The notes beneath the pieces are model-generated. The model ran no database searches. It saw only the letters and a list, made by a program, of their open reading frames with translations, and was not told the origin of the DNA. A DNA stretch of 64,000 nucleotides, taken from IMG/VR virus record IMGVR_UViG_3300023179_000042, positions 1 through 64,000 of that record; one strand, written 5' to 3'. Origin of the DNA: a virus. Below are positions 1-11,200 of this stretch, piece after piece. The position numbers were made by a program, and so were the translations under genes. Each line of letters begins with the position of its first letter. Within the stretch, counting starts at the first letter, position 1.

Positions 1-3000
1 GGAGTACCTGTGGTAACCTGTGCCCATCGTCCATAAGGAGCATTACCGGCAACCATATGACAGGTAACACTTGTTCCGTGATAACCAACCATCCAAACTT
101 GATAATCATTACCTGTATAGTAATAATTATGAAGCTCAATTTTTACCATACCGGATGTTTTCCAATTTACGGTATCTTGGTAGATACGAGCTACTTCAAA
201 ACGTTGAGCCTGTGTTGCGTTAGCTACAAGGTTTCCTGAATAGTATGTGTATAGAGGACCATTAATTAATGGATTAATACTTTGTAAAGATAATGTTCCA
301 CTAACTGTTAGGTTGTTTAATATACTTGTACTGGCAGGATCTACATAATAGTTTGTATTGTCATAGTCATAAAAGATCGGTGACCTCATTGACTGATAAG
401 CAATAGCATAACCTGTGTTTTCTAAAGCGAAGGTTGTATAGCGGGTCGTTGTTCCTGATGGATTGTTATAAAAATATAATGCTCCGCTAGTCGAAAAACG
501 CATGTATGCTTGGCCAAAACTTGTGTTAACTCGAGAAAAATAGTAAGCTGGTACATTACCTGCTTCATTAACAGTATTATCAACGTTAAATCCAAAGCCA
601 GCCCAGTCCCAAGTGTTGCCCGGTTCTGATACCCACGATTGAAGTTGTGCAATGCCGGTGCCTGCTCCGTTATTAGCTGCCGGCAATCGCAATTTCATTG
701 TTGTGGTACCATGCGTACCCTGCATCAGCATACCACCAAACAAGTTTGTAAAACTATTAGGATCTACATAATAAGTAGTGTCGTCCAGGTCGTAGAATAT
801 TGGTGCTCGCAAAGAACTAGCAGCCGACACATTACCAGTGTTTGTTGACCAAAATAGCCTGTTACCGTTGTTGGTTCCTTGCCAGATTGTAAAATGATCA
901 AAGCTGTTTTCAGCAGAATTTACACCACCATCTGTATTAAGAACAATGTGTACACCGCCGTATGATCCAATTTCAACCCAATACTTGCTTCCGTCAGCGT
1001 TAGCATATCCCTGAGCAGGATATCCATTTGCTCGTATATAGGTATTGTAATCACCACTACCACGCCTAAATCCTAAAGTACCATCAAGGTTTAATGCATT
1101 AAACTTACTTGTACTATTAGGATCTGCGTAATAGGTTGTATCGTCTTTGTCATAAAATATCGGAGCTCTATGACTGCCATAGGCTATGCTATTACCGCTG
1201 TTATCTAGAGTCCAGTATACACCACCACTCCAGCCAGTACCGTTAAATTCCCAATATTGTCCGTTCCAGTATTGATTACTGCTAGAGGTGTAAATGCGGC
1301 CTGTCCAACTGTTATAGTTGTTGTTAGAAATGCCCATGTAAAACCCGTTACGGAATGAAGCATTTCCGTTGACATCTAGCACTAGGTTTGTACTATCCCA
1401 AGATGTTGTGTTAAGGGCAAGACGACCAAACTGTGAATTGCCTGCTGGATCGGCATAATAAGAGCTGTTGTTAGCATCATAATATACCGGAGCATACACA
1501 TTACCAGGAAATGTTACGTTTCTGCTATAATCCCAATCAAATAAGTTAGCATATCCGCCATAGCTACCTATAATACTAATATTATTAATATAGGCAGTAT
1601 TTGCGTTAGAGCTTATATGTCTTAAAGTTATTCTTAACCAAGGGCTTGAACCACTGTTGTTACTAATATGTCTTACATAGTGATATCCCGGCCAATCGCT
1701 ACCGCAGTTAACATCATTAATCTGCGTTGTCCATGTGGTACCATCAGCAGAAGTTTCCATGGTAATAGCAATGCTGTTACCTTGTAAACTACTGGCCAAT
1801 ACAATACCATTCCAAAATTTGTATCCCCAACTATTCCAGGTAAATCTAATTCTTTGTTGAGTAGTAGTATTAAGTGTAATTGGGCCGCCAAATCTATTAC
1901 TATTTTTTCCTCTAAAGGCATCATAGAAAGCCGTTGCTGCAGTACTAGACCACGATGTTCCATTGTAGTATTCTGCTGTGTTGGGCATGTAAAATGCTAA
2001 AATGTCTGCGTTTACGCCGTCGCCTAACACAGGACTACCATTAAACAATATCTGTGATTCCGCAGTCATGTTTAACATGCCGTTGCCTACTGTGCCACCG
2101 CTGTCTCTCCAATAAAGGTTACTTAGATTAACTGTGTTAAAGTTTGGACTATCACCAGACTTATAGAAAGGAACATCGTTGGTAAGTTGACTTAAGGCAG
2201 TTAAACTCTGACTGGTCCACATTGTGTACCAGGTTAGGTCTAAGTAATTTCCGCTTGGAGTTACAACTGTACAACTGTTTACCCATGTGCCGTTGGCAAT
2301 AGAAACTTCGTACATACTGCCTTGACCGACCAGTCCTGGCCAGTATGTGTAAAAATCATAGGTGCTTTGATCTACCTGTACAACACGAACTGTTTGTGGA
2401 CCGTTGGTATTGGCACCATATCTATAGGCCTGACCGTCGGCGTAAAACGCTCCGCTTGATCCAGATTGATTACTTGATGCGTTACTGGTTTTAAAATAAA
2501 TTAATGTTGTTTGATTCTGGCTTGCTGCGGCATTATAACCCTGCATACCAGTAATAGTCATTCGTATTGTATAACCTTGTTGTGCTGTATTCCAACGACC
2601 TAGGTATATCCAGCACGGTTGTACACCATTGTTACCGATGGTATATTTGGCAATGGTATTGCCAGCAGTGATATAACCGGCATCGTTAGTAAGTTGGCTA
2701 ACATTGGTTAGGCTACCAGTGGTCCATGCTGGGTATGCTGTAACTGTACTGGTAATATACTGACCTGCTGATGTATTAGCAAATGCTGCAGTACTAAAGA
2801 AACTAATGTTCCAGTTATTAACCCATTGAGTATATGCGTAATTATTATAACCTGCTTGGAAGTCTGTTACAAATACCTGTGGATAACTCCATGTGGTATT
2901 AATTTCGCCAATGAAAATACAATTATAAGTTCCATCGTAGCCAAATCGCACATTTAAACTACCACGATTTCGAGTATTCAAATAGGCAAATGTATTGTAC

Positions 3001-5219
3001 CAAGTTGAGCCGCTGGCATTTTGATAGCCACCACAAGTAATATCAAAACTAGCACCGTCATATGTGTAGACCTTGACGGTCATACGGATCATTGTATCAG
3101 TATAACCTTGGGGTAATCTAATTTTAATAGCACCAGTCTGCGAACTTGCTGTAGCAGCAAATGATCCGCCGCCCGGTACCAGTACGTTTAATGCACTTCC
3201 TGTACCACTATTATCAGCAATGCCGCCGGCTAGTTTAATATATCCACCAGCTACAATTACGTTACCACTAGTATCAAATCTTACAATTTCAGATTGAGCA
3301 GCGCCAATAGAGGCACCTTTTTTCCTAAAAGTAATGTGCCCTGAATAGGCACCGTCGTCAATTACTCTTATGGTGGCACCAGCATTTGCATATCCACCTT
3401 GTGTGGTACTGTAGGTATTAAAATCTAAATCAACGTAAGAACCTACGCCGCCGGTACTATTTTCTAAGGTTATAGCAGTACCGTTGCTGGTTCTCTTAAC
3501 ATGAAGTTGCGACAAAGGTGTTGTTGTACCAATACCAACTAACTTACCTGATGTAACACGCATAGCCTCGGCTACAAGTGCTCCGTTGGCTCTTGTGCCA
3601 ATAATAAATGCACCGGCATTATCGTTATAGTTTGCGTTTTCTTTTACACCGCTGACAATAGCAAAAGTGGCTGTGGTTGTACCTGTAATGATACCGCCAA
3701 GAGCAATACCACCACCTACACCACTTGGGTTTGTTGGTGTTAACGGATTGCTAGAATTGATAACCATGTTGTAGGTTAGGCCAGCGTGTGTTGCTGTGTT
3801 GGCACTACCTAACATTACAAATTTTTCAAAGGCGGCAGTTGTACCAAAACCTAGGTTGCCATTAGGATCTAGTCTTAGTAATTCTGTGTTAGCTTGAGTT
3901 GCCCAAGCAAATGTTGCTCCTGCGGCCGATGGTGTAGATTTAGCACGGAAAATCATACCGTAGGTAGCATTACTAAAAATACTACCAGATAGATAAGCAC
4001 CACCTTGACCAATGGTTACACTACCGCCACTTGCGCCGATACTGTTCCAAACTTCTAGACCAAAGTTACTGTTGCTAACTGTTTGAGTATTAATAGTACC
4101 ACGACCGAGGCTGTCAATGTTAAAAACGCCAAGCCCGGTACCTTCGTTCCAAATACTAAACCCTGTAGTTGAAATATTAGGTATGCCAGCTGTTAGTTGA
4201 TAAATTGCCGGGGTAGCAGCATCGTTGACTAATCGAACAGCAGGTGTTGTTCCTGGAGCATAGATTTCTAAATATCTTCCCGGGGCAGGAGTTGTAATGT
4301 TTACCCCTGTTGTACCTGTACCAATGCCAATGTTGCCCGATGTGTCCGCAGTAAAAACATCGAGAGTGTCGTTGTATCTTATATACCAGTTATTATTACT
4401 AGCATTGTTAACATAAGTTTGCCATAAATCTGTTGAATCAATTCTGTAGTTTATACCGGCCTGTTTAGTTGTCGAACCACTGCCGTTTGAAACTGTTAAT
4501 TGTTTTTTGCTGTCGGCAGTAATGTGCAATGGAAATAGAGGAGTACTTTGTCTTACACCAACATTGCCACCATTGGCATTAATAAGGGTATTTGTATTTG
4601 TTGCGGTGTTTACAAATAACGCTCCGCTGGTTGCTTGAATGTTTCCAGAAAATGCACCGTTATAAAATAAATCTATGTAACCGCCGGTAGCACTATCAAT
4701 TTTTTGTCCGCCGGACATGTCTAAACGATAGCTCGGGTTTGGAACACCAAGACCAAAATTGCCTGTGCTTGGTTGATATGTAATACCCGTTGGCGCAGAC
4801 ACTTGTAAGTTTACATTGCCTGAACTTGTGCTGACAAAAACAAGATATTGAGTAGTTGCGCTGGTGTTATTATTAGTTACTGAAATAGGAACAGATCCGG
4901 CAAATGTACCATAAATGCTGCCGCCTACCCTTAGATCTCGCCCAATGCCTACCCCACCGGATATAGTTAAAGCACCTGTAGTAGTTGATGTAGAATTTAA
5001 TGTGCTTGGAACACTTACAACCGTATTTGTAACAGTGTTTGCTAGAGCTAATAATGTTCCGGCCGCGCCAGCAAATTGTACCGTGCCACCGTTAGCTGGA
5101 AGTGCTGTTAGTGTAATTGTACCGGATGTATTAGCATTAGCACCTGTAAAGTCGATTTTTGGATCATTTGCCTGCCCAATATTAGGTGTAATAACTATAT
5201 TCTTATCGGTAAGAGCCAT
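1..5219 (-). CDS. Giant tail fibre / adhesin protein, 3' end cut off by the window edge
   Basis: Reading the minus strand from the ATG at 5219 gives a frame that stays open to base 1 (1739 full codons), so the gene continues past the window. The N-terminus (MALTDKNIVITPNIG) resembles the start of large fibre proteins of marine T4-like phages, from memory. One GGVGIG-type module like those of the neighbouring fibres follows near residue 75. The middle is Gly/Thr/Ser/Asn-rich beta-type sequence. The C-terminal third has at least four copies of a motif of the form A-P-I-F-Y-D-x-D-x-T-x-Y-Y-x-D-P, near residues 1240, 1350, 1470 and 1610. An AGGA ribosome-binding site lies about 12 nt before the ATG. 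It is the last gene visible in the minus-strand fibre block, 44 nt after the 3124-aa gene. A virion adhesin role is inferred from composition and context; the receptor is unknown. Confidence 0.85.
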   Translation of the reverse strand, partial: MALTDKNIVITPNIGQANDPKIDFTGANANTSGTITLTALPANGGTVQFAGAAGTLLALANTVTNTVVSVPSTLNSTSTTTGALTISGGVGIGRDLRVGGSIYGTFAGSVPISVTNNNTSATTQYLVFVSTSSGNVNLQVSAPTGITYQPSTGNFGLGVPNPSYRLDMSGGQKIDSATGGYIDLFYNGAFSGNIQATSGALFVNTATNTNTLINANGGNVGVRQSTPLFPLHITADSKKQLTVSNGSGSTTKQAGINYRIDSTDLWQTYVNNASNNNWYIRYNDTLDVFTADTSGNIGIGTGTTGVNITTPAPGRYLEIYAPGTTPAVRLVNDAATPAIYQLTAGIPNISTTGFSIWNEGTGLGVFNIDSLGRGTINTQTVSNSNFGLEVWNSIGASGGSVTIGQGGAYLSGSIFSNATYGMIFRAKSTPSAAGATFAWATQANTELLRLDPNGNLGFGTTAAFEKFVMLGSANTATHAGLTYNMVINSSNPLTPTNPSGVGGGIALGGIITGTTTATFAIVSGVKENANYNDNAGAFIIGTRANGALVAEAMRVTSGKLVGIGTTTPLSQLHVKRTSNGTAITLENSTGGVGSYVDLDFNTYSTTQGGYANAGATIRVIDDGAYSGHITFRKKGASIGAAQSEIVRFDTSGNVIVAGGYIKLAGGIADNSGTGSALNVLVPGGGSFAATASSQTGAIKIRLPQGYTDTMIRMTVKVYTYDGASFDITCGGYQNASGSTWYNTFAYLNTRNRGSLNVRFGYDGTYNCIFIGEINTTWSYPQVFVTDFQAGYNNYAYTQWVNNWNISFFSTAAFANTSAGQYITSTVTAYPAWTTGSLTNVSQLTNDAGYITAGNTIAKYTIGNNGVQPCWIYLGRWNTAQQGYTIRMTITGMQGYNAAASQNQTTLIYFKTSNASSNQSGSSGAFYADGQAYRYGANTNGPQTVRVVQVDQSTYDFYTYWPGLVGQGSMYEVSIANGTWVNSCTVVTPSGNYLDLTWYTMWTSQSLTALSQLTNDVPFYKSGDSPNFNTVNLSNLYWRDSGGTVGNGMLNMTAESQILFNGSPVLGDGVNADILAFYMPNTAEYYNGTSWSSTAATAFYDAFRGKNSNRFGGPITLNTTTQQRIRFTWNSWGYKFWNGIVLASSLQGNSIAITMETSADGTTWTTQINDVNCGSDWPGYHYVRHISNNSGSSPWLRITLRHISSNANTAYINNISIIGSYGGYANLFDWDYSRNVTFPGNVYAPVYYDANNSSYYADPAGNSQFGRLALNTTSWDSTNLVLDVNGNASFRNGFYMGISNNNYNSWTGRIYTSSSNQYWNGQYWEFNGTGWSGGVYWTLDNSGNSIAYGSHRAPIFYDKDDTTYYADPNSTSKFNALNLDGTLGFRRGSGDYNTYIRANGYPAQGYANADGSKYWVEIGSYGGVHIVLNTDGGVNSAENSFDHFTIWQGTNNGNRLFWSTNTGNVSAASSLRAPIFYDLDDTTYYVDPNSFTNLFGGMLMQGTHGTTTMKLRLPAANNGAGTGIAQLQSWVSEPGNTWDWAGFGFNVDNTVNEAGNVPAYYFSRVNTSFGQAYMRFSTSGALYFYNNPSGTTTRYTTFALENTGYAIAYQSMRSPIFYDYDNTNYYVDPASTSILNNLTVSGTLSLQSINPLINGPLYTYYSGNLVANATQAQRFEVARIYQDTVNWKTSGMVKIELHNYYYTGNDYQVWMVGYHGTSVTCHMVAGNAPYGRWAQVTTGT

Positions 5220-5263
5220 CGTGAAAAGTCCTGTGAACCAAAGTTAACAATATTTAGCCAATC

Positions 5264-8200
5264 TTATTTAGGTAGCTCAGCAACCAGTTTTTCAACATCG
5301 GCTCTTTCGCCCCATACTGTATAGAAACAATCAATGGCCTTGCCAAATAAGTTATCATTGCCAATAAACACACAGTTATCTTCGATCTTATCTACATAAA
5401 GTTTCTGATGTCGTCCGACTGGAGTTAGTGTAACTGTAATAGATTCTGGATCAACTAGTTTTGTCCAATATTCCGGAAGTTCGATAACAAAATTATCTTT
5501 TAGTCTGCCACGAACATAAACGCCATTTTCCGGTCCTTCTAGACTTCCATAGCGTAGCCAATGAGTTGGGCGAGTTGGGTGATCAATTACGAAAGATTTA
5601 GTTGTGGCAGCAAAGCTACCGTTGACTTGTAATGTGTAGCTAGGATTAGTTGTACCTATACCAACATAACCAGTTTTGAGTACACTTAACCATTCGCTAC
5701 CACCAGATGTTAAAGCCAGTCGTCCAGATGTGGTTACTGGATACAACTGCCATTGTACGTTACCACTATAGTCTAATATCAGACCTGCGTTAGAACCACC
5801 TGTTCCACTACCTTGAGTAAACAAGTATGTTCCAGCACTAACACTACCATTGGAACTAATATTTCCGCCAACAACTAAATCTCTTCCAATGCCAACACCG
5901 CCGCCAACTTGTAACGCACCGGTGTTTGTGCTAGTAGCATTAGTTGTATTGTAGGTACTGATAATATCATCAGTCTTAACAAATGTTGTTGTAACTGTGG
6001 TATACTGAATTGTTAATTGAGCAGCAGTAATTGTACCATTAACATTAAGGTCGCCGCCGATCCCAACGCCGCCAGAAACTATTAAAGCACCGGTTGTAGT
6101 TGATGTACTAGCAGTAGCATTGGTAATTGTAACAGCATTATTTGTTGTTGCGCCACGATTAGTTATAGATTGTAATGTAGAGTTGTTATAAACAGTAACA
6201 CTTCCAGTACTAGCAGTAACCACAGTATCAGTGCCGGCAGTAAGAGCTGTTACACCTAAGTTATTAATTGTAAATGAACTTGCTGGGCCAGTGGAAGTTA
6301 ATCCGCTAATACCAATTGCTGTTCCACCAGTTGGAGTAACGCTGGTAACAACACGGTTACTATTATCATAGACAGCATTACCATAAATGTTGTTCTGAAC
6401 ATAAATGGCATTTGTAGTTGTGGCTCCACGGGTGGTAATACTTTGAAGTGTGCTGGTATTCCAAATTGTAATATTACCAGTACTGGTATTAATAGCAGTA
6501 TCTGTTCCAGCTGTAATAACTGTCTTAGTTGCGTAAAGGTTAACAGTAGCAGTGGTAATAATTTCATTACCAAACACATACGAAGTGGTATTAACAAATA
6601 GTGCTCCACCAATTCCAACACCACCGGTGACTATTAAAGCACCGGTTTGTGTCGAACTAGCCGCTGTACTGTTGGTGATGCTAATAGCATTGTTTGTTGT
6701 AGCACCTCGTCCTGATACTGTCTGAAGAGTAGAAGCATCATTAACCGTTACACTTCCAGTATTGGCACTGACCGTTATATCTGTACCAGCGACAACTTGC
6801 TGTACACCCAAGTTAAAGATTGTAAACGAGCTTTGTGTTCCGGCCGAAACTACACCGCCTACACCAATATAAGTTGAACCGCTTGGTACAACACTAGTTA
6901 CAACACGATTGCCCGAATCAAATAATTGGCTAGCATAATGTGGACCAGATCCAATGCCACCCGATACCAAAAGTGCTTGACCTGTACTAGTACTAGCACT
7001 AACACTAGAATTTGTAATGCTTACAGCATTATTAGTTGTAGCACCTCTATTGGTAATTGTTTGTAATGTTGAGTTGTTATAAACAGTAACACTTCCAGTA
7101 CTAGCAGTAACCACAGTATCAGTACCCGCTGCTAGAGCAGTTACACCAAGGTTATTAATTGTAAACGAGGCTGCTGTTCCACCAGATGCCAAGCTGGCAA
7201 TACCGATTGCTGTGCCCCCAGTTGGAGTAACGCTGGTAACAACACGATTACTATTATCATATAAAGCATTAGCATAAAGATTATTGGTAACCGTGGTTAT
7301 ACCAGTGATTCTTACCCCACCGCTAACATCAAGAGCTGCAATTGGTGTGCCAGTTCCAATACCATGAAAACCTGTTTGAGGGATATATGTAAGACCAGTT
7401 GGTCCATCTGTCTTAATCTGAGCATAGCTACCAGTTGTGCTAACAAAAGTTACAAAATGAACAGCACTACTTGTTGTATCATTTGTAATTAACACACTTG
7501 TTGCTGAGCTTGTGGCGCCGGCAATTAAACCGTTAATTGTTCCGCCTACCCACAGATCACCGCGAATACCTACACCGCCTGCTACTTGAATAGCGCCAGT
7601 TAATGTCGACGAAGCTGTAGTTACATTGGTAATTGTAAGGATGCCAGTTAGTCTTGCTCCGCCAGTAATGTCTAATGGATAAATTGGGCTAGATTGATTA
7701 ATACCGACATTACCACCAAAGTAGTTTATAGCTGAGCCTCCGGCATAGAAGTTATATCTTCCAGATCCGGCACTGATGTTACTCTGGAAACCTGATACAT
7801 TATTGCTGGTAATGTTACTAGGATCTTCAGCTCTAAAACCTACATGGTTATTAAATGTTGTAGTGGCACCGGCATTTTTGCTTGGATTGCCACTTACATA
7901 TCCGTACCAGTTTGAAATGCTGCCAGCAGCACTAGCACCTAAATCTATACGGCTGTAATGGCCATACATATTAGTGTAGGCTGTATTGTTATTCAATACA
8001 GGTATTAAATTTACACCGTAATATTGTGTTACTGCTACACTCGGTGTAAGAGTATAGGATCCATTTAACCAATAAGCTGTAGAATTACTCGGAGTACTTG
8101 TGGCTCCACTTACATCAATAAACAATCCATTTGGATTACTATAGGTACCATTAAAATTTAATGGTGTGTTAGCCGTACTACCTAAATTAACACCATTGTT

Positions 8201-11200
8201 CAGAGATACTTGGTTAGTAGTTGAAGCACCTCTATTGGTAATTGTTTGTAGAGTCGAATTGTTGTAAACAACGACACTACCGGTGCTAGCAGTTACAACA
8301 GTATCAGTACCTGCGGTAATTGTTTGAACACCAAGGTTGGTTAAGGTAACATTACCTGTGGTATTGCTTACGCCAATGTAAGTGGATCCGTTTACACTCA
8401 GCACACCTGAGTTAGAAATTGTTACAGCACCTGTGCTGGCACTGACTGTAATACCTGTACCAGCAACTGCACTAGTAACACCTAAGTTATTAATTGTAAA
8501 TGATGCCGATGGCCCACTAGATGTTAAACTAGCAATGCCAATTGCTGTTCCACCAGTTGGTGTTACTGTGGTTACAACACGATTGTTGCCGTCAAATAAT
8601 CTTACACCATAAATGTCAGCGGCACCAATGCCTCCACTAACAATTAATGCTCCAGTTGTAGTTGAAGACGCTGGAGAAGTATTTGTAATATTAATAGCAT
8701 TAGTGGTTGTAGCACCTCTATTGGTAATTGTTTGTAGTGTACCGGTATTCCAAATTGTAATATTACCAGTACTGGTATTAACAGCAGTATCAGTTCCAGC
8801 TGTAATCACAGTTTTGGTAGCATAAATGTTGATTGTAGCTGTGGTAATAATTTCATTACCAAATACAAACGAGGTAGTTCCTACATATAACGCTCCGCCA
8901 ATTCCTACTCCACCACTGACAGTAAGTGCTCCAGAACCAGTAGACAAACTAGCAGTTTGATTAATAATGCTAATAGCATTAGTGGTTGTAGCACCTCTGC
9001 CTGAAACAGTTTGTAATGTTGAAGCATCGTTAACTGTTACACTTCCAGTATTGGCACTAACTGTTATATCTGTGCCGGCAACAACTTGTTGAACACCAAG
9101 GTTAGTAATTGTTACACTACCAGTATTAGCATTTACACCAATGTAAGTTGACCCATTTACTGTGGTTACACCGGTATTAAATATTGCAAAACTTGTTTGT
9201 GTTCCGGTACTTACAAGGCTACCAATGTTAATATATGTTGATCCGCTTGGAACGACACTGGTTACTACACGATTATTATTATCGTAAACCGCATTACCGT
9301 AGAGGTTATTTTGAACATAAACAGCATTTGTAGTTGTAGCACCTCTATTGGTAATTGTCTGTAGTGTACTGATGTTCCAAATTGTTACATTACCTGTACT
9401 GGTATTAACAGCCGTATCAGTTCCAGCAAATATAAATGTTTGGTTAGCATATTCGTTAACTGTGGCAGTGGTTAATATCTGTGCGCCAGCAACAAAAGAT
9501 GTTGTGTTTACATACAATGCGCCACCAATACCAACACCTCCGCCGACTACAACAGCACCAGTTTGTGTGCTTGAACTTGGTGTTGTATTAGCAACAGTAA
9601 GTGTTCCGCTAGAATAGGTCAAATTAGAACTAAAAGTAGTTTGACCTACTCCAGATTGATATGGAATTTGTCCGGCGGCGCCACCAGCAAGGTTCGTAGC
9701 AGTTGTAATTGATCCGCTAATAGTTCCAAATATAGTACCACCAACATATAAATTACCACCAACACCAACACCACCAACTACGGTCAATGCTCCTGTTTGT
9801 GTACTACTGCTGGCTGTTGTATTTGTTAAAATAATACCGCCGGTTCTAAAAATACCATATGTACCAGACACTGTACTTGTGTTATCTTCGACCCCGGCAC
9901 TGATCCAATCTAAATATCCAGTACCATTATCTCTGCCTAAGAAACCGTTTTGATCTTGTGTGTCGTAGTAATGGAATCTTAAACCAACATCTTTGCCATC
10001 ATTAACTGACCAAGTATTGCCATTGCCTGTTGGATAATGTAATTCAAGAATATTATCGGTGTAGACAGTGTTTGTACTAAACACATAGGTAGTAGTACCA
10101 TTAAAGATAACATTATTAGAAAATACTGCTGGGCCAGTGACATATAGGCTAGAACCAATGCCAACACCACCTGCTACATATAGAGAATTAGCGGCAACAG
10201 TGGTTGTGCTGGCAGTCACATTGGTAATTGTTACTGCTTGGTTAGTAGTTGAACCTCTGCCTGTTACACTTTGAAGTGTTGCGTTACCGTAAACTGTTAT
10301 AGTACCGGTGCTGGCTGTAACAACTGTGTCTGTTCCAGCTGTAATAGTTTGAACGCCAAGGTTGTGTATTGTAAAACTACTCTGAGTTCCGGCCGAAATT
10401 AAACTGCCAATACCAATGTAAGTTGAACCACTTGGTACAACACTGGTAACAACTCGGTTATTATTGTCGTAGACAGCATTACCATAGATGTTATTTTGAA
10501 CATAGACAGCATTGGTTGTTGTGGCTCCTCGACCTGTTACAGTCTGAAGAGTGCTGGTATTCCAAATATAAATTGTACCAGTGTTGGCACTAACTGCTGT
10601 ATCTGTGCCAGCATAGATTACTGTTTGATTAGAAAATTGGTTAACTGTGGCACTGGTTAGTACCTGTAGGCCGTTGGCATAAAGATTTCCGCCAAAATAA
10701 CCATTTCCACCAACTCCAATACCGCCGGTAACAACCAATGCGCCGTTTGTAGTTGCAGTGCTATTAGTTGCGCTGGTAATTGTAATTGCTTGATTAGTTA
10801 CAGCACCACGAGCTGTAACTGTTTGAAGTGTAGCGGTTCCATTTATAGTTACAGTTCCTGTACTGGCCGATACAGAGATATCGTCACCAGCTGTGACACT
10901 TTGAACACCTAAATTAAAAATAGTAAAAGAACTTTGTGTACCAGTCGAAACTACACTGCCTACTCCGATATAAGTTGAGCCACTAGGAACAACACCGGTT
11001 ACTACGCGATTATTATTGTCATATACAGCATTACCAAATATGTTATTTTGAACATAGACAGCATTGGTAGTGGTAGCTCCGCGGCCAGTTACAGATTGTA
11101 ATGTACTGGTGTTCCAGACAGTAATATTACCGGTGCTGGTATTAACTGCAGTATCTGTTCCGGCAAATACTGATGTTTTGTTAGCAAAGGTATTAATTGT

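Noticed and set aside
4915-5247. Plus-strand open frame of 110 codons over the start of the edge fibre gene
   Set aside because: It is antisense to a 1739-codon fibre frame with normal fibre composition; its Val/Pro/Ala-rich product is what the complement of Thr/Gly/Asn repeats gives.
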